A DNA stretch of 64,000 nt, taken from assembly GCF_000196675.2 (NCBI RefSeq), contig NC_015312.1:4526001-4590000 (forward strand), read 5' to 3'. This stretch comes from Pseudonocardia benzenivorans CB1190. GTDB lineage: Bacteria; Actinomycetota; Actinomycetes; Mycobacteriales; Pseudonocardiaceae. The notes under the pieces were generated by a model. It saw only the letters and a list, made by a program, of their open reading frames with translations. It was not told where the DNA came from and made no database searches. The position numbers were made by a program, and so were the translations under genes. Of this stretch, positions 57,450 through 64,000 are shown in pieces. How positions within the stretch are numbered: position 1 is the stretch's first letter; every line of letters begins with the position of its first letter.

Positions 57450-60062
57450 TCAGCCGTTGACCGTGAGATGCGGTGTCCCGGTCCGGGTCGCCGACGGACG
57501 CCGGCCCAGCAGGCCACGCTCGTGCGCGGCGAGCACCGCCCGGCGGCGCGAACAGACCCCCAGCTTGTCGTAGATCGACCGGACGTGGCTCTTGACGGTG
57601 TTGACCGAGACCGAGAGGGCCGCGGCGATCTCGTCGAGGTTGAGCAGCGACGGCAGCAGCGCGAGCACGTCCTCCTCGCGGGCCGTGAGCGTCGGCGCGA
57701 CGCCGCGGGGCCCGCCGGTGGGCACGGACAGCACGCGGGCCGCGAACCGGCCGCGGTCGCCGTCCCCCATGAGCTCGTCGACGAGCAGGGCGCGCACCGC
57801 CGACGGCGCCATGACGAACGGCCGGGCCAGGTCCATGGCCGCCGCCCGGTCCAGCGCGCTGCGCAGCGCGCACCGCGCGCCCGGCCGATCGCCGTCGTGC
57901 AGCGCGACGTCCGCGAGGACCAGCCACGCCTCGACCAGGGTCGACCGTCGGACGGACCGGGAGGCCGGGTCGAGTGCCGCGTGCGCACAGCGGTACGCCT
58001 TGCGGTACTCACCGGTCTCGCACTCGGCCCACGCGCGCATCAGCAGCCGCTCGCCCCGGGCGCCGGTCAGCCCCTCGATGCGCCCCTCGGCCGCGGCCGC
58101 CGCGCGCGTGTAGCCCATCCGGAGCGCGATGCGGTTCTCGATCAGTGCCGCCGTCGTCGCGAGGGCGGGCGGCAGTGGCTGCCCGACACCGTCCGAGCGG
58201 GCACGCTGCAGTTCGAGCACCCCCGCCGCGCGCTCCCCGGAGTCGAACAGCGCAGCACCCCGGGCGAGGCCGAGCGCGACGCGCACCGCGGGGTCGAGCG
58301 AATCGGGGTCGGGACCCGCCGCGCCCTCGAGGAGGACGAGGGCGACGTCGGGACGCCCGCGCTCCACCGCGGTCAGCGCGGCGATCGACGACGCGGTGAC
58401 CCACAGCCCCGAGTGCTCCCAGCCCTCGCGGGTGAGCGCTCGCAGCGCGCCGTCGGACCTCGCGGCGGCCTCACGGAGGTCGCCGACGTTCCAGGCGGCC
58501 ACCCCGAGCAGCGCGAGGCACTGTGCCTCCAGCAGCGGCAGGTGCCGGCGCCGAGCGGTGTCCAGTGCCGTCGCCAGGTTCGACCGGCCGGGGCCCGGGG
58601 CGCCCGCGAAGACCTCGACGGCGCCCCGGCCGGCCAGTGCGAGGGCCGCGAGCGACGGGTCGTCGGGCAGCGGTTCGGGGGTGGCCGGCACCGAACCGGA
58701 CAGCCCCGCGAGCCGGCTGGTCGCCGTCAGGAGCACCGCCAGCTCGGAACCGGCCGCGGGACGCCCGTCCCGGCGGGCCCGTCTGACGTCCGCGGCCACC
58801 GCGTTCATGTCGCCGCGCACGAGGTTCTCCTGCGCGGACAGCGCCGCGGCCCACGTCCTCGCCTCGGCCGTCGTCCCGGCCGCGCGGAGTGCGTCACGCA
58901 GCGCGGCGCGGTCACCGATCGCGACGAGGCGGGCGCCGCGGCGTTCGAGCATGCCGCCGGCGAAGGTGGGATCGCCCGCCTTCCCTGCGTGCCGCAGTGC
59001 CTCGGCGGGCCGGCCGTGGCCGTCCCACCACAGTGCCGCGCGGCGGTGCAGGTCGGCCGTCGACGCCCCGTCCCGGCGGGCGAGGTCGGCCTCGAGGTGC
59101 GAACGCAGGAGCTCCTGGACGTGGTAGTCGGCCCGGTCCGGGTCGACGTTGACCAGGCCGAGCTCGTGCCCGAGCTCGTCCAGGACGTCGGCGGCGTCGT
59201 CGCGGTCGCAGAGCTCGACCGCGAGCCCCGCCGGGACCGGATCGGCGATGCTGACCCGCCGCAGCACCTCGCGACGGTCCTCGCTGATCCCGGCCAGCAC
59301 CTCCCCGACCAGGTAGTCCGCGACGGCGTGGTCGTCGCCGGAGAAGTCGGCGAGGAACCGGTCGGGGTCGCGCTCCTGGCGCATCGAGCACGCGGCCAGT
59401 CGCAGCCCGGCGACCCAGCCGCCGGTCCGTTCGTGCAGCCTCGACGCCTGTTCCGCCGTCAGTTCGAGGCCGCACCGGCGCAGGAGCGTCGCGGTCTCCC
59501 GCTCGCCGAAACGCAGGCGGTCCGCGCGCAGCTCGCACAGCTCGCCGGCCAGCCGCATCCGGGCCAGCGGCAGTGGTGGGTCCAGCCGGCTCACGACGAC
59601 CAGCTGGACCGCGGGCCCGTGGGCGCGGACGAACTCCCGCAGTTGCTCGGCGCACGTGCGCCCGCGCAGGTGGTGGGCGTCGTCGAGGACGAGCCGCAGG
59701 GGCCCGGGCAGCGTGGCGAACTCGGCGAGCACGTCGCCGAGTCCCGCGATCCCGGGTGCCCGGCCGTCCGAGGGAGCAGCCGCGGGGTCCGCGCCGCGCG
59801 CACGCACCGCGGTGAGGACCGCCGTCCAGAGGCGCACCGGGTCGTCGTGTTCCTCGGTCAGCGAGAGCCAGACCGAGGGTGTCGTGTCGCCGCGTCGCAC
59901 CCAGTCGGCCACGGCGACCGACTTGCCGAACCCGGCGGGGGCACAGACGAGCGTGACCGCGCGGCCGGCGCCCTCGTCGAGCGCGGCCCGCAGGGCGGGC
60001 CTCGGCACGAGCTCACGCGGCAACGGCGGCGGAACCGGTGAGGGTGGGAATGCGTCGCTCAC
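57450..60062 (-). CDS. MalT-type (LAL) LuxR transcriptional regulator, paralogue
   Basis: 870 residues with the same architecture: LVCAPAGFGKSVAVADWVRR (Walker A, residues 39-52), RLVLDDAHHLRGRTCAEQL (Walker B), QLVVVSRLDPPLPLARMRLA, a helical repeat region, and a LuxR end (LTAREEDVLALLPSLLNLDE, IAAALSVSVNTVKSHVRSIY). Sequence is clearly related to the neighbour but not close, so the duplication is old. GTG start at 60062 follows GGGAGG. Divergent from the second family A small protein, 160 bp away. Confidence 0.9.
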   Translation of the reverse strand: MSDAFPPSPVPPPLPRELVPRPALRAALDEGAGRAVTLVCAPAGFGKSVAVADWVRRGDTTPSVWLSLTEEHDDPVRLWTAVLTAVRARGADPAAAPSDGRAPGIAGLGDVLAEFATLPGPLRLVLDDAHHLRGRTCAEQLREFVRAHGPAVQLVVVSRLDPPLPLARMRLAGELCELRADRLRFGERETATLLRRCGLELTAEQASRLHERTGGWVAGLRLAACSMRQERDPDRFLADFSGDDHAVADYLVGEVLAGISEDRREVLRRVSIADPVPAGLAVELCDRDDAADVLDELGHELGLVNVDPDRADYHVQELLRSHLEADLARRDGASTADLHRRAALWWDGHGRPAEALRHAGKAGDPTFAGGMLERRGARLVAIGDRAALRDALRAAGTTAEARTWAAALSAQENLVRGDMNAVAADVRRARRDGRPAAGSELAVLLTATSRLAGLSGSVPATPEPLPDDPSLAALALAGRGAVEVFAGAPGPGRSNLATALDTARRRHLPLLEAQCLALLGVAAWNVGDLREAAARSDGALRALTREGWEHSGLWVTASSIAALTAVERGRPDVALVLLEGAAGPDPDSLDPAVRVALGLARGAALFDSGERAAGVLELQRARSDGVGQPLPPALATTAALIENRIALRMGYTRAAAAAEGRIEGLTGARGERLLMRAWAECETGEYRKAYRCAHAALDPASRSVRRSTLVEAWLVLADVALHDGDRPGARCALRSALDRAAAMDLARPFVMAPSAVRALLVDELMGDGDRGRFAARVLSVPTGGPRGVAPTLTAREEDVLALLPSLLNLDEIAAALSVSVNTVKSHVRSIYDKLGVCSRRRAVLAAHERGLLGRRPSATRTGTPHLTVNG

Positions 60063-60222
60063 GACTCACCTCCCTGGCAGGTACCGAATGTTTCCAGCGA
60101 CACTTTTCCGGCACCACCGCCTGATGGCCCTTGACGCGGTCATCCCGTTGGGGGGAGGACGGCGCGCGCGGACCGCGGAGTATGACGGGGCGCAGGCAGC
60201 GAGAGTCGGCCCGGAGGTGGCG

Positions 60223-60492
60223 ATGTCCCCGACGATGTACGAGTTCCGGGTGGACGGCCGGATATCCGAGCCGGCCCTGGACGAGTTCGGCGACCTGCAG
60301 GTCGAAGAGGTGCCGCCGGGGCTGATCCTGCGCGGCGAGGTGATCGACGAGTCGCACCTGCACGCCATCATGGTCCTGTTCAGGACGCACGGCCTGCGGC
60401 TGCAGTGGGCCGAACCGGTCGACGACAGGGGTTCCGCCGCGGAGCGTCCGGCCACACCGCCCCCGGCCGCACGACGGGCGACCGACGAGTGA
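60223..60492 (+). CDS. small protein, family A (paralogue of 54523-54747)
   Basis: 89 residues. MYEFRVDGRISEPALDEFGD, LQVEEVPPGLILRGEVIDES and LHAIMVLFRTHGLRLQWAEP match the 74-residue protein at 54523-54747 element by element; here a Pro/Ala-rich tail is added. No known domain is certain, though the pattern resembles a small regulatory alpha/beta fold. GGAGGTGGCG precedes the ATG at 60223. It is divergent from a MalT-type regulator gene, as its paralogue is adjacent to the other one. Confidence 0.75.
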   Translation: MSPTMYEFRVDGRISEPALDEFGDLQVEEVPPGLILRGEVIDESHLHAIMVLFRTHGLRLQWAEPVDDRGSAAERPATPPPAARRATDE

Positions 60493-60575
60493 GGCGCTCC
60501 CCGGGCTGAACCGGGCCGGCCGGTGCGGAGCAGCGGTCGCGGGCACGACGGTCGGCCGGGCCGCGCTGCTCCGGT

Positions 60576-61793
60576 TCACGCCTGGACCGCCTCGTCGTCG
60601 GTCGGGCCGCCCTCGGGTCGGTGCCTGCGGTGCCACCGGCCGCTCACCCCCGCGCCCCGTCCCTCCCGGTGCGGCCGGCGCTTCTCCTTCTCGACGTCCT
60701 CGTGGCTGATCAACGCGTCCGCCCACGTCGCGCGCGGGTCGATGTCGATCAGCAAGGCCTTCGCGAGCAACGTCAGCGGGATGGCCAGCACCGCGCCCAG
60801 CGGTCCGAGCAGCCAGGCCCAGAACACGAGCGACAGGAACGTCACGGTGACCGACAGCCCGACGGCGTCGCCCACGAACCGCGGCTGCAGCAGCGACTGG
60901 ATCACGAAGTTGAGCACGCCGTAGACGGCGATCACGGCCACCATCAGCCCCGGCCCGCCGGTGAGCAGGGCCAGCAGCGCGGGCGGCACGAGTCCGATGA
61001 TGAACCCGACGTTCGGGATGTAGTTGGTGACGAACGCCAGCACCCCCCAGGTGACCGCCAGCGGGATGCCCATCACGAACAGGGCGATGGTGTCGAGCGC
61101 GGCGACGATGAGCCCGAACACCGTGGACACCAGCAGGTACTGCCGGGTGTTGTGGGCGAACGAGCGCAGCGCCCCGGCGACGAGGGGCCGGTCGACCGCG
61201 ATCCGGCCGACCCGCTTGGGGACGGTGACGTTCTCGATCGTCAGGAACAGCAGCAACGTCAACAGGAAGATCAGGTTGCTCGCCAGCCCCGCCACGTCGG
61301 CGAGCACCGAGCCGACGACCTGCACGAGCTTGCCGAGGTCGAGCGAGTCGACCACCTTGCGCAGCTCCTCCGGGCTCACCCCGAACCGGGTGAGCGTCGA
61401 GGACGCCGACGAGACGAGGTCGCGGCTCTGCGCCGCATACTGCGGCAGCGTCGTCGCCAGCTGCCCGATGGAGACGATGATGCCGAGCGCGATGGACACG
61501 ACGACCGCGTAGACGGACAGGGCGAGCACCAGCGTCGCGGCCCACCCGGGCCAGCCCCGGTTGCGCAGCCTGCCGTGCACCGGCGCGAGCGCGATCACCA
61601 GCACCAGGGCGAGGAACACCGGGCCGATGAGCCACGCGATCGACCGCGCGCCGGCAGCGGCGATCACGATCGCCGCCACCCCGAGGAGCACCACGAGGCC
61701 GCGGGGCAGCACCACGCCGCTGCCCAGCGACCGCCCGTCGGTCTCGGCCGACGGGGTGGGGGGCGAGGCCAGCGAGTCCTCGGAGGTGGTCAC
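60576..61793 (-). CDS. AI-2E family transporter
   Basis: 405 residues, about eight hydrophobic segments. LVVLLGVAAIVIAAAG opens, NLIFLLTLLLFLTIENVTVP, LAVTWGVLAFVTNYIPNVGF and FIIGLVPPALLALLTGGPG are the conserved core of the TqsA/YhhQ-like AI-2E exporter family (PF01594), and FVIQSLLQPRFVGDAVGLS is the family signature. The true substrate is often unknown; some members are Na+/H+ antiporters. The C-terminal 50 residues are Arg/His-rich. GTG at 61793 is chosen; a TTG at 61826 would add 11 basic residues. Confidence 0.88.
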   Translation of the reverse strand: MTTSEDSLASPPTPSAETDGRSLGSGVVLPRGLVVLLGVAAIVIAAAGARSIAWLIGPVFLALVLVIALAPVHGRLRNRGWPGWAATLVLALSVYAVVVSIALGIIVSIGQLATTLPQYAAQSRDLVSSASSTLTRFGVSPEELRKVVDSLDLGKLVQVVGSVLADVAGLASNLIFLLTLLLFLTIENVTVPKRVGRIAVDRPLVAGALRSFAHNTRQYLLVSTVFGLIVAALDTIALFVMGIPLAVTWGVLAFVTNYIPNVGFIIGLVPPALLALLTGGPGLMVAVIAVYGVLNFVIQSLLQPRFVGDAVGLSVTVTFLSLVFWAWLLGPLGAVLAIPLTLLAKALLIDIDPRATWADALISHEDVEKEKRRPHREGRGAGVSGRWHRRHRPEGGPTDDEAVQA

Positions 61794-61850
61794 CCGACGA
61801 CGCTGGCACCCGCCCCGGTAGCGCAAATCACCCGCACGGGGTGACCCAGC

Positions 61851-63230
61851 TCACCTTCTCGGTGACCGGCCACCAAGGACCCTGACGAGCCCCGCCACCG
61901 CCTCCGCCGGCCCGGCCGGACCCAACGCCGCAGGTGCCGCGGTCGCGGTCGTGGGGAGCCGAACGCGCAGCGCCCCCGGGAGCGCCCGGAAGCGCAGCGG
62001 GACGGGCAGCCGCAAGGCCTCCCCGTCGACGCCGACCTCCAGCTCCGGTTCGTCGGAGTCCACCACGAGCTCCGGGGTGCTCCACTGCCGGTAGCCGTGG
62101 AAGCGGTGCAGCAGCCCCGCCGCGCCCGCGGCGAGCATCCGGGTGGCGTCGAACGCCGACTCGACGGCCACCGTCACCACGCCCAGCTCGCCGCTGTCCA
62201 GGCGCGGGCGCGTGCCCGCACCCGTGAGCCCCTCCATCCGGTACGCACCGTTGGAGACCAGCATGACGTCGACCGGGGCGGCCTGCTTCCCGTCCGCACC
62301 GCGGAAGCGCAGGCCGACCCGCCGCCGCCGCGCGCCGAGCAGGTCGGGGGCCAGCCGCGCCGCCGTCGCGACCTTGGCCTCCCGGTAGCCCGCCGACTGC
62401 ACGATCGAGGCGTACACCCCGAGCGAGGCGTTGTTGACGAACAGGCGGTCCCCGATCTCGGCGACGTCGACCCGTCGCTCCACGGCAGGACCGAAGGCCG
62501 CGAGCGCGCCGGGCACGTCGTCCCGGTCGAGCCCCAGATCGAGGGCGAAGTGGTTGCGGGTCCCCGCCGGCACCACGACGAACGGCACGTCGTGACGGCG
62601 CGCCACGTCCGCGACGAGGGCCTGCGACCCGTCGCCGCCCGCCATCCCGATCACGTCGGCGCCGTCGGCGATGGCTCGCTCGGCGAGCTCCTGCACGTCC
62701 TCGCCCGGTGCGAGGACGACCGACCTGACGCCGCACGTCGTCGCGTGCCTCTCCAGGCCGCACCGCTCGGCCTTCCCGTCCCCGGACCGTGGGTTGATCA
62801 GCAGCACGCCGTGCCGGGCCGGGCCGACCCGGTGCAGGTCGGCCGGCACCGGGGCGAGGTCGTGGCCCATCGCGACGCGCGTCGCGGCGAGCGCCAGCCC
62901 GACCAGCACGAACACCGAGACCGTGCGCAGCGGATCGCCGAACCCGAACAACAGGACGACACCGACGATGCAGAGCACCGCGACGACGATCGCGACGACA
63001 CGGATGACGCCGCGGTGGACCAGTGCCGCCCACCCGACGGCCACGGCGATCCCGATCAGCACGACGGTGGCGACGAGCCGCAGCGGGTCGCTCAGCAGCC
63101 CGATGACGGCCAGCACGACCGCGGCGGCCACCGCGAGCAGTGCTCCGGCCGCGGCGAGCCGCCGGGTCGTCGACGGTGACGACGACCGACCCGGCGCTGC
63201 GCCCAGCCCCTGCGGAACGCCAGTCGTCAC
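61851..63230 (-). CDS. membrane DagK-like lipid kinase
   Basis: 459 residues. Four hydrophobic segments in the first 125 residues (AAGALLAVAAAVVLAVIGLL, RVVAIVVAVLCIVGVVLLFG) precede a diacylglycerol-kinase catalytic domain: VLLINPRSGDGKAERCGLER, DVIGMAGGDGSQALVADVAR (GGDG motif), VVPAGTRNHFALDLGLDRDD and LFVNNASLGVYASIV. It phosphorylates a lipid such as diacylglycerol or a sphingoid base at the membrane. The membrane part fused to DagK is unusual but occurs in actinobacteria. Start GTG at 63230, 5 nt behind the DUF7144 gene. Confidence 0.87.
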   Translation of the reverse strand: MTTGVPQGLGAAPGRSSSPSTTRRLAAAGALLAVAAAVVLAVIGLLSDPLRLVATVVLIGIAVAVGWAALVHRGVIRVVAIVVAVLCIVGVVLLFGFGDPLRTVSVFVLVGLALAATRVAMGHDLAPVPADLHRVGPARHGVLLINPRSGDGKAERCGLERHATTCGVRSVVLAPGEDVQELAERAIADGADVIGMAGGDGSQALVADVARRHDVPFVVVPAGTRNHFALDLGLDRDDVPGALAAFGPAVERRVDVAEIGDRLFVNNASLGVYASIVQSAGYREAKVATAARLAPDLLGARRRRVGLRFRGADGKQAAPVDVMLVSNGAYRMEGLTGAGTRPRLDSGELGVVTVAVESAFDATRMLAAGAAGLLHRFHGYRQWSTPELVVDSDEPELEVGVDGEALRLPVPLRFRALPGALRVRLPTTATAAPAALGPAGPAEAVAGLVRVLGGRSPRR

Positions 63231-63235
63231 GACGA

Positions 63236-63655
63236 TCAGCCGTTGCGCAGACGGGTGGCGAGGGCGTAGATGATCGTCACGTCGACCGCGATGATCAGGA
63301 TCGACCACAGCGGGTAGTGCGGCAGGAACAGGAAGTTCGCCACCAGGCTCAGCACGGCCAGCGCGATGCCGACCATCGCCCCCCAGGTCACGTCCTTCAC
63401 CACGGCGACACCGACGACGATCATGATCGCGCCGAGGATCAGGTGGGTCCAGCCCCACCCGGTGAGATCGAACTCGAACACGTAGTTGGGGGTGGTGACG
63501 TAGACCTGGTCGCGCAGGATCGCGGAGATGCCGCTGAGCGCGTGGTACGCGCCGGCGACGATCATCATGACGCCTGCGAAGAGCACGAGACCCCTGCGGG
63601 TCGAGCTCTCGGCGGGCATGGTCGACGTGTAACTGTCCTCGGCCCGGGTGGTCAT
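63236..63655 (-). CDS. DUF7144-type membrane protein
   Basis: 139 residues with four membrane segments: GLVLFAGVMMIVAGAYHALS, WTHLILGAIMIVVGVAVVKD, MVGIALAVLSLVANFLFLPH and WSILIIAVDVTIIYALATRL. The opening FAGVMMIVAGAYHALSGISA is what I know as DUF7144. Function unknown. Its ATG overlaps the stop of the RDD gene upstream, and GAGGAGGAGCC is its ribosome site, so RDD, DUF7144 and lipid kinase form one operon. Confidence 0.8.
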   Translation of the reverse strand: MTTRAEDSYTSTMPAESSTRRGLVLFAGVMMIVAGAYHALSGISAILRDQVYVTTPNYVFEFDLTGWGWTHLILGAIMIVVGVAVVKDVTWGAMVGIALAVLSLVANFLFLPHYPLWSILIIAVDVTIIYALATRLRNG

Positions 63656-64000
63656 GGTGGCTCCTCCTCGACTCGGGTAAGGCGACGATGAACGGGTTCG
63701 GCACCGCCCGGGACACCCCCAGGGGGTGATACCTGCCCGTCCCGGGGCTCCCAGTCGTAGACGACGACGGTGCCGACGGCGAGGTCCTGCAGGGAGCGGC
63801 GGCGCCGGCTCACCACCGCCCAGGCCAGGCCCAGCGGGAACACCACGCAGAGCACGGCCCGCAGCCCGGCGCGCACCCATCCCGGCTGCGCCCCGCGCGC
63901 CGACCGGACGCGCAGCCCGAGGACGGCCCCGCCGTAGCTGCGGCCGGCGATCGCCCAGCCGACGGTCAGGTAGCCGACGGCGAGCAGCCCGCTCACGGTC
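63652..64000 (-). CDS. RDD family membrane protein (5' end cut by window)
   Basis: At least 115 residues; the gene continues beyond 64000. The visible part starts in the second membrane segment (GLLAVGYLTVGWAIAG) and has GRSYGGAVLGLRV, LCVVFPLGLAWAVVSRRRRS and LQDLAVGTVVVYDW, the latter holding the last D of the RDD signature. The first arginine-bearing helix is missing from the window. A GTG at 63996 opens the frame but is unlikely to be the true start. Confidence 0.8.
   Translation of the reverse strand, partial: TVSGLLAVGYLTVGWAIAGRSYGGAVLGLRVRSARGAQPGWVRAGLRAVLCVVFPLGLAWAVVSRRRRSLQDLAVGTVVVYDWEPRDGQVSPPGGVPGGAEPVHRRLTRVEEEPP

Overview
The window is very GC-rich and codes with strong G/C third positions. 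It carries GTG starts, ATGA/GTGA gene overlaps, F420-dependent oxidoreductase families, DUF3040 and DUF7144 membrane proteins, HxlR, PaaX and MalT-type regulators and an actinobacterial SOS box. All of this points to a chromosomal segment of a high-GC actinomycete, most likely of the Pseudonocardiaceae (Pseudonocardia-like; this is inference from gene content only). No phage, integrase, transposase, rRNA or CRISPR locus was seen.

Layout. 1-4.3 kb: an unknown catabolic operon (MmgE/PrpD, hydantoinase-like amidohydrolase, CitE-like lyase) and a STAS protein. 4.3-14.4 kb: housekeeping and accessory enzymes (VOC protein, nitroreductase pair, two Rieske genes, F420 PPOX enzyme, MFS/TetR pair, a TyrZ-type tyrosyl-tRNA synthetase, CoA-transferase). 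14.4 kb: a selenocysteine tRNA. 14.7-15.8 kb: an L,D-transpeptidase and a small gene under a perfect LexA box. 15.9-25.2 kb: a degradative block (FAD hydroxylase, MBL protein, two LLM oxidoreductases, acyl-CoA ligase, MHS transporter, HxlR regulator, SRPBCC protein); three intergenic copies of a GTTCTATGA-type motif suggest a shared regulator.

25.5-41 kb is a stress and signalling island. It has DUF421 and membrane proteins, a molybdopterin oxidoreductase that lacks its N-terminal Fe-S cysteines, two SpoIIE-type phosphatases, a STAS protein, a Ser/Thr kinase, an operon of an extreme acidic/basic protein with a ParA ATPase and a winged-helix protein, and an isolated gas-vesicle gvpA. Five promoters here fit the general-stress sigma (SigB/SigF) consensus with the same 15-bp spacer. 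The most interesting hypothesis is that the acidic protein and ParA form a cargo-positioning pair (like McdAB) acting on the GvpA structure.

41-54 kb: PaaX, an esterase, then two divergent operons that together spell a CoA-dependent salicylate-to-gentisate pathway: nitrilase, aryl-CoA ligase, salicylyl-CoA 5-hydroxylase/OYE fusion and an AraC regulator on one side; gentisate dioxygenase, maleylpyruvate/fumarylpyruvate hydrolase, maleate isomerase and a hotdog thioesterase on the other. An M20 peptidase with an altered active site follows. 54-60.5 kb: two MalT-type LuxR regulators, each bordered by a member of one small-protein family. 60.5-64 kb: an AI-2E family exporter, a membrane DagK-like lipid kinase, a DUF7144 protein and the end of an RDD protein.

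Three pseudogenes (NTF2-like, SDR, DUF4383), three copies of a GTGAGCGGCGATGG palindromic repeat at gene 3' ends, and a 26-bp tandem repeat are also present.
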